A DNA stretch of 64,000 nucleotides from positions 1 to 64,000 of the forward strand of contig NZ_BEWV01000206.1 in the NCBI RefSeq assembly GCF_002933775.1, read 5' to 3'. Origin of the DNA: Prevotella sp. MGM1 (lineage in GTDB: Bacteria > Bacteroidota > Bacteroidia > Bacteroidales > Bacteroidaceae). The notes under the pieces are model-generated. The model saw only the letters and a list, made by a program, of their open reading frames with translations, searched no databases and was not told the origin of the DNA. The position numbers were made by a program, and so were the translations under genes. Positions 45,976 to 55,362 of the stretch are shown in pieces; positions within the stretch are counted from its first letter, which is position 1, and each line of letters opens with the position of its first letter.

Positions 45976-47724
45976 ATGGAAAATAACACACAACTTATTT
46001 CACAATGTACGGAAAAAGCACAGCAATGGCTAACCCCGGCTTTTGACCAAGAGACACAAGCTTCTGTTCGTAGGATGCTGGAGAATGAGGATAAAACCGA
46101 TTTGATAGAATGTTTCTATAAAGAGTTAGAGTTTGGAACTGGAGGATTACGCGGCATTATGGGAGCCGGCAGTAATCGCATGAATATATATACTGTCGGT
46201 ATGGCAACACAAGGTTTTGCCAATTATCTGAAGAAAAACTTTGCGGATCGTTCGGATATATCTGTCGTTGTATGTCATGACTGCCGCAATAATAGTCGCC
46301 AGTTTGCAGAAACAGTCGCAGATATATTCTCGGCAAATGGAATAAAAGTTTATCTTTTCGATGATATGCGTCCGACACCGGAATGTTCATTTGCCATAAG
46401 ACACCTAAAATGCCAAGCTGGAGTTAATGTTACCGCAAGTCATAATCCACGCGAGTATAATGGATATAAAGCGTATTGGGAAGATGGGGCGCAGGTATTG
46501 GCACCACATGATACCGGCATCATAGATGAAGTCAATAAAGTTACCATTGATGATGTTAAGTTTTCCGGAAATAAAGAGTTGATTCAGATTATCGGTGAGG
46601 ATATTGACAAGATATATTTGGAGCGCATAAAGGAGATTTGCATCGATCCTGAAGTTATAAAACGCCAAAAGGATCTCAAAATAGTCTATACTCCATTACA
46701 TGGTACTGGAATGACAATGATACCTCGTTCGTTAAAGTTATGGGGATTTGAAAATATTCATTGCGTGGAAGAGCAGATGGTGAAAAGTGGTGACTTCCCC
46801 ACTGTTGTATCTCCAAATCCAGAGAATGGTGAAGCTCTTACATTTGCATTGCGCGATGCCAAGGCAATGGATGCAGACGTTGTTATGGCAAGTGATCCGG
46901 ATGCAGACCGTGTTGGTATGGCATGCAAGAATGATAAGGGAGAGTGGATTCTAATAAATGGAAACCAAACATGTTTACTGTTCCTTTATTATATAATCAC
47001 CAATAGAAAGGCTACCGGTAAGATGAGAGATGGTGATTTCATCGTAAAAACAATTGTTACCACAGAGGTTATCCGCGAGATTGCTGAAAAACAAAATATA
47101 GAAATGCGTGATTGCTATACTGGTTTTAAATGGATAGCCCGTGAAATCGCCATATCTGAGGGTAAACAGCAATACATTGGCGGTGGAGAAGAAAGTTATG
47201 GTTTCCTGGCACAAGACTTTGTCCGTGATAAAGATGCAGTTTCAGCATGTTCATTACTTGCCGAGATTTGCGCTTACGCTAAAGATAAAGGTAAGACTTT
47301 GTATGATATCTTGATGGATATATATGCCGAATATGGTTTCTCCAAAGAGTTTACAATTAATGTAGTGAAACCTGGTAAGAGCGGAGCTGATGAGATTAAA
47401 CAAATGATGACTGACTTCCGCAATGAACCTCCAAAGGAGATAGGTGGCAGTAAGGTCATTGTATGTAAAGACTACCAGACTTTAGAACAGACAAATGCAA
47501 ATGGCACAAAGACAAAACTTGATATGCCAACAACAAGTAATGTGCTTCAATGGTTCTGTGAAGACGGCACAAAAATAAGTGTGCGCCCTTCAGGAACAGA
47601 GCCGAAGATAAAGTTCTATATAGAGATAAAAGATAATAGTATGAAGTGTTCTGGATGTTACGACAGATGCTGTAGTGCAGCAGAAAATAAAATCAATGCG
47701 ATAAAGAGTTCATTAAAACTCTGA
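45976..47724 (+). CDS. Phospho-sugar mutase (phosphoglucomutase/phosphomannomutase)
   Basis: This 582-residue enzyme shifts phosphate between C1 and C6 of hexoses. The phosphoserine loop is TASHNPREYNGYK (153-165, Ser155). The metal-binding loop is DPDADRVG (about 304-311), the sugar-binding loop GGGEESYGF (about 396-404), and the phosphate-binding loop SVRPSGTEPKIKFY near the C-terminus. The N-terminal GTGGLRGIMGAGSNRMN is typical of the long PGM2-like group. Substrate (glucose or mannose) cannot be told. It has its own promoter and a strong terminator. Confidence 0.92.
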   Translation: MENNTQLISQCTEKAQQWLTPAFDQETQASVRRMLENEDKTDLIECFYKELEFGTGGLRGIMGAGSNRMNIYTVGMATQGFANYLKKNFADRSDISVVVCHDCRNNSRQFAETVADIFSANGIKVYLFDDMRPTPECSFAIRHLKCQAGVNVTASHNPREYNGYKAYWEDGAQVLAPHDTGIIDEVNKVTIDDVKFSGNKELIQIIGEDIDKIYLERIKEICIDPEVIKRQKDLKIVYTPLHGTGMTMIPRSLKLWGFENIHCVEEQMVKSGDFPTVVSPNPENGEALTFALRDAKAMDADVVMASDPDADRVGMACKNDKGEWILINGNQTCLLFLYYIITNRKATGKMRDGDFIVKTIVTTEVIREIAEKQNIEMRDCYTGFKWIAREIAISEGKQQYIGGGEESYGFLAQDFVRDKDAVSACSLLAEICAYAKDKGKTLYDILMDIYAEYGFSKEFTINVVKPGKSGADEIKQMMTDFRNEPPKEIGGSKVIVCKDYQTLEQTNANGTKTKLDMPTTSNVLQWFCEDGTKISVRPSGTEPKIKFYIEIKDNSMKCSGCYDRCCSAAENKINAIKSSLKL

Positions 47725-47743
47725 TTGTTTTATTACCATAAAT

Positions 47744-47785
47744 AAAATAGCATGACAAACAAAGCTTGTCATGCTATTTTTAATT
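47744..47785 (+). terminator. Terminator after the phospho-sugar mutase gene
   Basis: A 15-bp perfect stem (47744-47758 with 47766-47780) around a 7-nt loop, preceded by A and followed by T residues. Confidence 0.9.
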
Positions 47786-47909
47786 TGCTTGAGGATGCTC
47801 ATTTTTAATATAAATGCAATTATCCATATATAAGTTCATCGCATTTATTTGATGTTTAATGGCTCTATATGATTATGTCCTGCAATAAAAATGCAATTTA
47901 AATATCTAC

Positions 47910-48626
47910 TCATAATAAATTAGTGCAATGTATTATATCTTTAATGACCTCACCTCCAATTATAAGACCTGCAACACCTGGCACAAAAGAATTACTTGCC
48001 GGCATTAGTTCTGTGGATTGACACGATGTCATGTTTGGGACTTCTTCGCTATACACGACTTTTAGATGTTCCACACCTAATTTACGAAGTCTCTTTCTGA
48101 CTGCTTTTGCAAGCGGATCTATTTTAGTCTTACTTATGTCTGACACTTTGAATGCCGTAGCGTCAAGTTTATTTCCAGCCCCCATACTGCTTATTATAGG
48201 AATATTCTGTTTATTACAGCGTACGACCAATTCAACCTTGGCAACAACTGTATCTATACAATCCACCACATAATCATACTTGGATAAATCTATTTGATCT
48301 GCATTGGACGGCAAATAGAATACCTTGTATGTCTTCACAATACAATCCGGATTTATATCCTCAATCCTTTTCTTCGCCACATCCACTTTGTACTGTCCGA
48401 TAGTACTTGTCAGGGCATATATCTGTCTGTTTATGTTAGTGGCAGAAACACTATCACTATCAAATATATCAATATATCCTATACCGCTTCGTGCTATCAC
48501 TTCCGCTGCATATCCGCCAACTCCGCCAACTCCGAATATGGCTACTTTGCTATTATATAATCTCTCCATTGCTTGTTTACCAAGAAGAGCTTCTGTTCTA
48601 TTAAACCGTTCCTTGACACTATCCAT
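47910..48626 (-). CDS. tcdA: tRNA threonylcarbamoyladenosine dehydratase
   Basis: This 238-residue E1-like (ThiF/HesA) enzyme turns t6A at position 37 of ANN-reading tRNAs into the cyclic ct6A form using ATP. The nucleotide loop is VAIFGVGGVGGYAAEVIARSGIG (about 28-50), followed by DSDSVSATNINRQ (about 57-69) and CIDTVVAKVEL. The family insert KTKIDPLAKAVRKRLRKLGVEH is present. It lies just downstream of two tRNA genes on the same strand, separated by a terminator hairpin. Confidence 0.92.
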   Translation of the reverse strand: MDSVKERFNRTEALLGKQAMERLYNSKVAIFGVGGVGGYAAEVIARSGIGYIDIFDSDSVSATNINRQIYALTSTIGQYKVDVAKKRIEDINPDCIVKTYKVFYLPSNADQIDLSKYDYVVDCIDTVVAKVELVVRCNKQNIPIISSMGAGNKLDATAFKVSDISKTKIDPLAKAVRKRLRKLGVEHLKVVYSEEVPNMTSCQSTELMPASNSFVPGVAGLIIGGEVIKDIIHCTNLL

Positions 48627-48650
48627 GTTTCCTATTCAATTGTAAAAAGT

Positions 48651-48686
48651 AAAAAGAGTCTCAAGAATACCTTGAAACTCTTTTTT
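48651..48686 (-). terminator. Terminator after tRNA-Glu
   Basis: A 15-bp stem with one mismatch (48651-48665 with 48671-48685) around AATAC; the minus strand continues with a T-rich stretch. It separates tRNA-Glu from tcdA. Confidence 0.75.
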
Positions 48687-48687
48687 G

Positions 48688-48759
48688 TAGTGGATAGGGG
48701 AATCGAACCCCTATGCCAAGATTGAGAATCTTGTATCCTAACCATTAGATGAATCCACC
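48688..48759 (-). tRNA. tRNA-Glu (anticodon CTC)
   Basis: A 72-nt cloverleaf with acceptor GGTGGAT/ATCCACT (first pair G-U), anticodon stem-loop CAAGA-TTCTCAA-TCTTG and T arm AGGGGTTCGATTCCCCT. CCA is not encoded. Confidence 0.93.
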
Positions 48760-48783
48760 ATTAAATTTACAGTCTATTCTCCG

Positions 48784-48871
48784 CGGAAGCTGGGGGATTC
48801 GAACCCCCGGTACGATGAACTCGTACGGCAGTTTAGCAAACTGCTGGTTTCAGCCACTCACCCAAACTTCC
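48784..48871 (-). tRNA. tRNA-Ser (anticodon GCT)
   Basis: An 88-nt class II tRNA with acceptor GGAAGTT/AGCTTCC, anticodon stem-loop GCAGT-TTGCTAA-ACTGC, a long variable arm (GTACGA/TCGTAC) and T arm GGGGGTTCGAATCCCCC. First of the tRNA-Ser/tRNA-Glu unit. Confidence 0.95.
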
Positions 48872-48914
48872 TTTCCGGATTTAATTACCGTAGCATTTTC
48901 TCTCAAATGCGGTG

Positions 48915-48946
48915 CAAAGGTAGGCATTTTATTTGATACATGCAAA
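48915..48946 (-). promoter_or_regulatory. Consensus promoter of the tRNA-Ser/tRNA-Glu unit
   Basis: On the minus strand TTTG (48946-48943), 20 bases, TACCTTTG (48922-48915), 43 bases before the tRNA-Ser 5' end. Confidence 0.8.
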
Positions 48947-49046
48947 TTTTAAATGAACATTTTTCCGGAAACCATGTATTTTTCATTATTTTGCATAATG
49001 ATATCAATTCAGTTAGATTATTTCTTTGAGATTTTCTTTATAGCAC

Positions 49047-49418
49047 TCAATTACATTTGAGTGAAACAACGCCTGTAATTTTATTATCCAAATAGTAACT
49101 GTCTGAATATTTTTGCCCGTCTAATTTATATTCAACGCGGATAATTTTCAGATAACCGTCCATATTGGTCGATGAATATGTAATATCATGACTGTATCTA
49201 TCAGATTGTTTCAGTACATTCCGCATTATATACACCAATGAGTCTGTAATATATGTGGTTGAATCAATATCATGAAACACAATATTGGAAGGTTTCTTAC
49301 CGTCCAACATGTTTCTCTCCATAAAACCTTTCACTACCGATTCTGCTTTATGTTGTTGTCCGCATGATAAAACGGACAACAACATAACAACAATAAACAT
49401 GTGATACAATAATCTCAT
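49047..49418 (-). CDS. Small lipoprotein, function unknown
   Basis: The 123-residue product has a lipoprotein signal (FIVVMLLSVLSC, Cys19) followed by GQQHKAESVVKGFMERNML and a compact alpha/beta body ending in YYLDNKITGVVSLKCN. No family is recognised. Its start codon directly abuts the stop of pepD (49419), so it is translated from the pepD mRNA. Envelope location is inferred from the lipobox. Confidence 0.7.
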   Translation of the reverse strand: MRLLYHMFIVVMLLSVLSCGQQHKAESVVKGFMERNMLDGKKPSNIVFHDIDSTTYITDSLVYIMRNVLKQSDRYSHDITYSSTNMDGYLKIIRVEYKLDGQKYSDSYYLDNKITGVVSLKCN

Positions 49419-50876
49419 TTACTTCAAAGGAATGCTTTTAAGTATTTCTATCAGATGATTCCACACTTTCTGTACCGATGGTATGTAAAGCCTTTCCTCC
49501 GGTGTGTGCACATAGCGCAGGGTAGGACCGAATGAAACCATATCAAGATGTGGATACCTTTCAGAGAAAAGTCCGCACTCCAATCCGGCATGAATGCCTT
49601 TTACTATTGGCTCATTACCAAATAAATTCTTATATGTATCTACAGCAATTTTCGTTAGTTCGCTGTTTGGATTCATCTTCCATGCCGGATACCCGTCATT
49701 TTGCACTACTTTTGCTCCCGCTAATTCAAATATTGCTTTTACTGTATTGCATTGATTTTCAAGATTACTCATAACATTGCTTCGCTGTGATGAAACGACA
49801 GTCATTTTGCTATCCTCTGTCACAACACTTGCGACATTACTTGATGTCTCGACCATATAGGACAATGCTTCATCCTGGCACATTGCAAAAACCCCATTAT
49901 CCACACCTTGCAATGCACGTATAATGTTATCCGAAATAATCTTGGGGAGAATCTTTTGGGCTTCGACGCTCTCCATATTGAAGATCATCTCTGTATCGGA
50001 TACATGAAACTCATCTTCAACATCGCTTGTAAATATATTCCAATCCACACGCACTTTCTCTTTTACATCACTGGGGATAGCTATTATAAACTTACCATCT
50101 CTTGGAATTGCATTGTGCATTTTTCCCGAATTAAACTCAGCCAGACGAATATCATACTTTTCCAGCTCATTATATAAGAAACGGCCGAGAACCTTTATCG
50201 CATTAGCTCTTTTTTTATCTATATCATCACCTGAATGTCCTCCTGTAAGCCCCTTTATAGAACCTTGTATGAAAAAGTAATTGTCAGGCGCATTTTCTTT
50301 TGTAAATTCAAATGTGGCTGTTGTGCTTCTTCCACCAGCGCATGAAACAAAAAACTGTCCTTCATCCTCACTGTCAAGGTTTATAAGCATGTCGCCATTC
50401 ATGAAACCAGCCTGCATTCCGCTTGCACCGGTAAGTTGTGTTTCTTCATCACGGGTAAAAACACATTCTATCGGGCCATGTTCTATATCATCGGCATCCA
50501 ATACCGCAAGTTCGATGGCTACTCCAATACCGTCATCGGCACCAAGAGTCGTACCTTCAGCCTTAAGCCAATCACCGTCAATGTATGTCTTTATGGGGTC
50601 CTTGTCAAAATCAAATTCTACATCCACAAGCTTGTCACATACCATATCCATGTGGCTTTGAAGAATAACAGTCTTACGATTTTCATATCCGGGAGTTGCG
50701 GATTTCTTTATAATCACATTACCAGTTGCATCCACTTTCGTTTCCAAGTCACGGCTTTCTCCCCAGTTTTTAAGATATTCAATCATCTTTTCCTCGCGCT
50801 TTGATGGGCGCGGAATATTGTTTATATGGGCAAATTGCTCAAAAACACCAATCGGCTTTAAGTCACTTTTATTCAT
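49419..50876 (-). CDS. pepD: Aminoacyl-histidine dipeptidase (M20 family)
   Basis: This 485-residue metallopeptidase cleaves Xaa-His and other dipeptides. Metal-site motifs are QSHMDMVCDK (about 73-82), LGADDGIGVAIEL (about 111-123, bridging Asp), and the catalytic FTRDEETQLTGASGM (about 140-154). A lid domain (about 195-370) precedes IHAGLECGLF, which supplies further metal ligands. The protein lacks a signal peptide and acts in the cytoplasm. It shares a short, overlapping divergent promoter region with the gene at 50955 and is followed by the small lipoprotein gene. Confidence 0.93.
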   Translation of the reverse strand: MNKSDLKPIGVFEQFAHINNIPRPSKREEKMIEYLKNWGESRDLETKVDATGNVIIKKSATPGYENRKTVILQSHMDMVCDKLVDVEFDFDKDPIKTYIDGDWLKAEGTTLGADDGIGVAIELAVLDADDIEHGPIECVFTRDEETQLTGASGMQAGFMNGDMLINLDSEDEGQFFVSCAGGRSTTATFEFTKENAPDNYFFIQGSIKGLTGGHSGDDIDKKRANAIKVLGRFLYNELEKYDIRLAEFNSGKMHNAIPRDGKFIIAIPSDVKEKVRVDWNIFTSDVEDEFHVSDTEMIFNMESVEAQKILPKIISDNIIRALQGVDNGVFAMCQDEALSYMVETSSNVASVVTEDSKMTVVSSQRSNVMSNLENQCNTVKAIFELAGAKVVQNDGYPAWKMNPNSELTKIAVDTYKNLFGNEPIVKGIHAGLECGLFSERYPHLDMVSFGPTLRYVHTPEERLYIPSVQKVWNHLIEILKSIPLK

Positions 50877-50926
50877 TATTTTTTCTTTTTTATTACTGTT
50901 TTAATTAATAATTGATTAATTTACAT

Positions 50927-50948
50927 TATCTTTGTAACCGCAAAGTTA
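50927..50948. promoter_or_regulatory. Interlocked opposing -7 elements, pepD and the 50955 operon
   Basis: The plus strand reads TATCTTTG (50927-50934), and the minus strand TAACTTTG (50948-50941). The two face each other 6 bases apart, inside a GTAAC...GTTAC palindrome (50934-50949), so the predicted transcripts overlap at their 5' ends. Confidence 0.6.
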
Positions 50949-50954
50949 CGGATT

Positions 50955-51185
50955 ATGATTGAGATTATACTATTGAGCACGTTAATTATTGCTATATCAA
51001 TGGCATTTTTGTGTGTGAAATTATTTTTCCGTAGAGATGGTAAATTCTCATCGCAGCATATCCATGATAATCCCGGGATGAAAGAGCGAGGAATCCATTG
51101 TGTAATGGATCAGGACCGTGAGGCACGCACCATATCATCCCGATCTATCAAGGTAAAGAAGAATAGAGAACGATTAAAAAATTAA
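50955..51185 (+). CDS. Small membrane protein, function unknown
   Basis: The 76-residue product has one N-terminal membrane segment (IILLSTLIIAISMAFLCVKLFF, residues 4-25) and a basic, polar tail ending SIKVKKNRERLKN. It resembles small Bacteroidales proteins found beside OmpH-like genes, but has no known role. It precedes the OmpH-like lipoprotein gene by 6 bases and is thus in the same operon. Confidence 0.7.
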   Translation: MIEIILLSTLIIAISMAFLCVKLFFRRDGKFSSQHIHDNPGMKERGIHCVMDQDREARTISSRSIKVKKNRERLKN

Positions 51186-51191
51186 GATAAG

Positions 51192-51800
51192 ATGAACAAG
51201 AAAAACATTTTCCATGCATTATCAGTGGTGGCAGTAGCCGGTTTGACACTCACCGCATGCGACAAGTCTGCTCCCAAGATGGATGAACAGCCCGCCAAAA
51301 CTTCAACATCAGTCACGGGTGAAATGAAAATCGCATACGTTGAGGTTGATTCTTTGATGTCTCAGTACAAGTTCTGCAAAGATTTTACAGCCATTTTGCA
51401 GAAGAAGAGTAATAACGCTCGCAATACTTTAAACCAAAAAGGCCAAAAATTGCAAGCTGCAGCAGCAAACTTCCAGCAGAAATTAAATAATAACGGTTTT
51501 ACCAGCCGCGAACAGGCTGCGAGTGTTCAGGCTGCATTACAGCGTCAGCAAGAAGATTTGCAAGAACTGCAAAACCGTCTTGGTTCGGAATTAGACTCAG
51601 AGACCGCAAAGTACAATGCCGCATTACGTGACTCGTTGCAAAATTTCCTGAAAGTTTATAACAAAACCAAGAAATATGATTTGATTTTGTCAAAAGCCGG
51701 TGACAACATATTGCTTGCAGACAAGAAGCTTGATATCACGGCAGATGTTATTAACGGATTGAACAAGAGATACAAACCTGCAAAAACAGATAAAAAATGA
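51192..51800 (+). CDS. OmpH/Skp-like lipoprotein
   Basis: This 202-residue protein starts with a lipoprotein signal (VVAVAGLTLTAC, Cys24), followed by KIAYVEVDSLMSQYKF, the usual Skp/OmpH beta strand. A long coiled coil follows (about residues 70-150, rich in Gln, Ala, Leu). Skp-like proteins hold unfolded outer-membrane proteins in the periplasm; here a lipid anchor would tether it, which is unusual against soluble Skp but common in Bacteroidales. Two hairpins follow the gene. Confidence 0.85.
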   Translation: MNKKNIFHALSVVAVAGLTLTACDKSAPKMDEQPAKTSTSVTGEMKIAYVEVDSLMSQYKFCKDFTAILQKKSNNARNTLNQKGQKLQAAAANFQQKLNNNGFTSREQAASVQAALQRQQEDLQELQNRLGSELDSETAKYNAALRDSLQNFLKVYNKTKKYDLILSKAGDNILLADKKLDITADVINGLNKRYKPAKTDKK

Positions 51801-51850
51801 ATTTGTATGGCAATAAATATTATTAACTCTTGAATTAATAAGCAATATAA

Positions 51851-51897
51851 TAATTAAATGCGGTGATTTCAAATTTTGAAATCACCGCATTTAATTA
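51851..51897. terminator. Near-perfect 23-bp palindrome after the OmpH-like gene
   Basis: Bases 51851-51873 pair without mismatch with 51875-51897. The core GCGGTGATTTC/GAAATCACCGC is flanked by AT-rich outer arms, giving A and T tracts on both strands. It probably terminates the OmpH-like transcript. Confidence 0.8.
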
Positions 51898-51917
51898 TTA
51901 CACGCAAAAAACTAAAA

Positions 51918-51953
51918 TAAGTAGCCGCATTTGGAAATAAATGCGGCTACTTA
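51918..51953. terminator. Terminator for carB, 15-bp stem
   Basis: TAAGTAGCCGCATTT (51918-51932) pairs with 51939-51953 around GGAAAT. Read on the minus strand it follows the carB stop and leads into a T-rich stretch (ttattttagtttttt). Confidence 0.8.
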
Positions 51954-51967
51954 CATATCAATACATA

Positions 51968-54900
51968 TTACATATTATACTCCTGCCAACTCTTAATCTT
52001 TATATCCTGTTGCTTTATTGCGCAGAATGCCTCAATAAAGGCTTTGGCCAGTCTCACATTCGTCATCAACGGAATATTATGATCAATTGCACCACGGCGA
52101 ATGCGGTATCCGTTTGTTAACTCACGTCTTGTCTGATTCTTGGGAACATTTATTATCAGGTCAAACTTATGCTCGGCAATCATGTCCATCACATTATTTT
52201 CGCTATTCTCATCTGGCCATCCGACTGTTATCACTGGCACTTCGTTTTCTTTCAAGAATTTGGCTGTCCCGGCTGTGGCGTAGACCTCAAATCCTTTCTT
52301 TGCCAACTGGCGTGCCGGTTCAAGCAATGCTACTTTACCCTTTACTCCTCCAGAAGACATGAGAATACGTTTTTCAGGAATACGGTATCCTGTGGCTATC
52401 AAAGCATTGAGAAGTGCCTCATTCATATCGTCCCCGATACATCCCACCTCTCCGGTTGAAGACATATCCACACCAAGCACCGGATCGGCGTTTTGTAAAC
52501 GAGCAAAAGAGAATTGTGAAGCTTTCACACCTATTCTGTCAATGTCAAACTCACTCTTGTCAGGTTTGTTATATGGAGTGTCTAACATTATCTTTGTTGC
52601 CGTCTCTATAAAATTACGCTTCAGTATCTTGCTGACGAACGGGAAGGAACGGGAGGCACGTAGATTACACTCAATAACCTTTATTTCGCGGTTCTTTGCA
52701 AGAAACTGAATGTTGAACGGTCCGCTGATATTAAGTTCTTCCGCTATCTTACAGGCTGTTTTCTTAATTTGCCTGATAGTCGAGAAATAGATATTCTGGG
52801 CCGGGAATACCATTGTAGCGTCACCAGAGTGAACACCAGCATACTCAACATGCTCAGAAATGGCATATTCAACGATTTGACCTTTGTCGGCAACGGCATC
52901 AAACTCAATCTCTTTCGTATCCTGCATGAACTGAGATACGACAACCGGATACTCCTTATTAACCTCTGTTGCCATCTTTAAGAAACGCTCAAGTTCTTCC
53001 GAACTGTGGCATACGTTCATTGCTGCGCCTGACAATACATAAGAAGGACGTACCAAAACCGGGAAACCGACTTTGTCCACAAATTCCTTAATATCATCAA
53101 ATGAAGTAAGTGCACGCCATGCGGGCTGGTCTATTCCGAGTTTGTCGAGCATTGCCGAAAACTTATCACGATTTTCCGCCCTGTCTATGTCGATTGGTGA
53201 AGTACCGAGCACCGGCACACCGCGGCGGTGTAATTTCATAGCCAGATTATTGGGGATCTGTCCTCCAACACTTACAATTACACCTTTCGGCTCTTCGAGA
53301 TCTATCACGTCCAGCACGCGTTCGAGTGACAACTCATCGAAATACAACCTGTCGCACATGTCATAATCGGTAGACACGGTTTCTGGGTTATAATTTATCA
53401 TGATAGATTTGTAGCCGAGTTTGCGTGCGGTCTCAATCGCATTCACCGAGCACCAATCAAACTCAACGGAAGATCCAATCCGATAAGCACCGGAACCAAG
53501 TACTACCACCGACTTCTCATTCTTGTAATAATCAATGTCATGACCATCGGTGGCGTATGTGAAATAGAGATAGTTGGTCAGTTCTGGGTGCTCGCTGGCA
53601 ACGGTATTTATGCGTTTGACGGCAGGTAGGATTCCCTTTTGCTTACGATGACGACGTACTTCGAGATTTTCTTTTTCCATGCTGCCTGTAGTCGATTTCA
53701 ATACAAAACGCGCAATCTGAAAATCGGAGAATCCGGCAACTTTCACATCCTTAAGCAAAGCATCTGGCAACTCATCCAACGAGTTGTATTCCTGTAATTT
53801 ATGCTTAAGGTCAACAATGTTTTTTAAACGGATAAGGAACCAAGAGTCTATTTTTGTGAGTTCTTCTATGCGCTCTATGCTGTAACCCTCTTCCAAAGCC
53901 TGAGCGATGGCGAATATACGCAAATCTGTGGGATTAGCCAATTCTTCATCAAGGTTTTCAAATCTCGTGTGGTCGTTACCCACAAAGCCGTGCATACCTT
54001 GACCAATCATTCTTAAGCCCTTTTGTATCATCTCTTCAAACGAGCGTCCGATAGACATTATTTCTCCGACAGACTTCATCGACGAACCTATAAGGCGGCT
54101 TACACCGGCAAACTTAGTCAAATCCCACCTCGGAATCTTGCAAATCATATAGTCAAGCTGTGGGGCGGTATAGGCAGAATTGGGTGTACCCATCTCTCCA
54201 ATTTGATCAAGCGTATAACCAAGAGCTATCTTGGCGGCTACAAAAGCCAGCGGATAACCGGTAGCTTTCGATGCCAATGCCGATGAACGGCTAAGACGTG
54301 CATTAACCTCTATTATTCTATAATCGTTTGTCTCAGCATTGAAAGCAAACTGTATATTGCACTCTCCTACGATACCAAGGTGACGCACGCAGCGAATGGA
54401 AATGTCTTGAAGCATTTTCACCTGTTCGTCTGTAAGGGAACAAGTGGGAGCCACGACGATCGATTCGCCTGTATGTATTCCAAGCGGATCGAAATTCTCC
54501 ATTGACGCAACCGTGAAACAGTGGTCATTGGCATCGCGTATAACCTCAAACTCTATTTCTTTCCAGCCTTTAAGCGACTCTTCTACCAAAACCTGTGGGG
54601 CGAAAGTAAATGCGCTTCCTGCCAGTTCTTTGAATACATCCTCGTCTTTGCATATTCCCGAACCGAGTCCGCCAAGCGCATAAGCGGAGCGGATCATAAC
54701 CGGATAGCCAATTTTACGTGCTGCGGCAAGAGCGTCGTCCATGTTTTCAACAGCCTCGCTTATCGGGGTTTTCAATTCTATCTCATCAAGTTTTTTTACG
54801 AACAAATCCCTGTCTTCCGTATACATAATGGCATCTACGGATGTCCCCAAAACCTCTACGCCATATTCTTTAAGAATGCCGTTTGTATATAATTCAGTTC

Positions 54901-55189
54901 CACAGTTTAGGGCGGTCTGTCCTCCGAATGCAAGAAGAATACCGTCCGGACGCTCTTTCTTTATAATCTCCGTGACAAAATAAGGAGTCACAGGTTGAAA
55001 ATAAACCTTGTCCGCAATACCCTCCGATGTCTGTATTGTGGCGATATTAGGATTGACAAGCACAGACGAAATCCCCTCTTCACGCAATGCTTTCAATGCC
55101 TGCGAACCTGAATAATCGAATTCGCCTGCTTGTCCGATTTTTAAGGCACCTGAACCGAGCACAAGCACCTTCTCTAATTTTTTCTTCAT
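51968..55189 (-). CDS. carB: Carbamoyl-phosphate synthase large subunit
   Basis: This 1073-residue enzyme makes carbamoyl phosphate for pyrimidines and arginine from bicarbonate, ATP and ammonia delivered by CarA. It has two homologous ATP-grasp halves: VLGSGALKIGQAGEFDYSG starts the first, VVLGSGAYRIGSSVEFDWCSV the second (about residue 555). The C-terminal MGS-like allosteric domain starts near KRILMSSGGVKGKVAL. CarA is not adjacent in the window. The leader of ~170 nt holds two mini-ORFs. Confidence 0.97.
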   Translation of the reverse strand: MKKKLEKVLVLGSGALKIGQAGEFDYSGSQALKALREEGISSVLVNPNIATIQTSEGIADKVYFQPVTPYFVTEIIKKERPDGILLAFGGQTALNCGTELYTNGILKEYGVEVLGTSVDAIMYTEDRDLFVKKLDEIELKTPISEAVENMDDALAAARKIGYPVMIRSAYALGGLGSGICKDEDVFKELAGSAFTFAPQVLVEESLKGWKEIEFEVIRDANDHCFTVASMENFDPLGIHTGESIVVAPTCSLTDEQVKMLQDISIRCVRHLGIVGECNIQFAFNAETNDYRIIEVNARLSRSSALASKATGYPLAFVAAKIALGYTLDQIGEMGTPNSAYTAPQLDYMICKIPRWDLTKFAGVSRLIGSSMKSVGEIMSIGRSFEEMIQKGLRMIGQGMHGFVGNDHTRFENLDEELANPTDLRIFAIAQALEEGYSIERIEELTKIDSWFLIRLKNIVDLKHKLQEYNSLDELPDALLKDVKVAGFSDFQIARFVLKSTTGSMEKENLEVRRHRKQKGILPAVKRINTVASEHPELTNYLYFTYATDGHDIDYYKNEKSVVVLGSGAYRIGSSVEFDWCSVNAIETARKLGYKSIMINYNPETVSTDYDMCDRLYFDELSLERVLDVIDLEEPKGVIVSVGGQIPNNLAMKLHRRGVPVLGTSPIDIDRAENRDKFSAMLDKLGIDQPAWRALTSFDDIKEFVDKVGFPVLVRPSYVLSGAAMNVCHSSEELERFLKMATEVNKEYPVVVSQFMQDTKEIEFDAVADKGQIVEYAISEHVEYAGVHSGDATMVFPAQNIYFSTIRQIKKTACKIAEELNISGPFNIQFLAKNREIKVIECNLRASRSFPFVSKILKRNFIETATKIMLDTPYNKPDKSEFDIDRIGVKASQFSFARLQNADPVLGVDMSSTGEVGCIGDDMNEALLNALIATGYRIPEKRILMSSGGVKGKVALLEPARQLAKKGFEVYATAGTAKFLKENEVPVITVGWPDENSENNVMDMIAEHKFDLIINVPKNQTRRELTNGYRIRRGAIDHNIPLMTNVRLAKAFIEAFCAIKQQDIKIKSWQEYNM

Positions 55190-55213
55190 ATCTTTGGTTG
55201 TTTCAATAAATTG

Positions 55214-55270
55214 TCAGCTAATTAATATCCATGCCCTGCCGCTTGATACAGGAAGATGTCCCAAATCCAT
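55214..55270 (-). CDS. Leader mini-ORF 2 of carB (18 aa)
   Basis: ATG to TGA encodes MDLGHLPVSSGRAWILIS, ending 24 bases before the carB start codon. It lies in the predicted carB mRNA leader. It may be a regulatory upstream ORF; expression is unproven. Confidence 0.4.
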   Translation of the reverse strand: MDLGHLPVSSGRAWILIS

Positions 55271-55280
55271 ATTATTATTT

Positions 55281-55316
55281 CTATTTAACATCATGATTCC
55301 ATTCTGCCATATCCAT
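55281..55316 (-). CDS. Leader mini-ORF 1 of carB (11 aa)
   Basis: ATG to TAG encodes MDMAEWNHDVK, followed 10 bases later by mini-ORF 2. Both begin Met-Asp. It is the first ATG-led frame after the predicted carB promoter apart from short chance frames. Confidence 0.3.
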   Translation of the reverse strand: MDMAEWNHDVK

Positions 55317-55362
55317 TAATAACATAAATTCAATACCTATTTTCATAAAATATTTCGTGATG

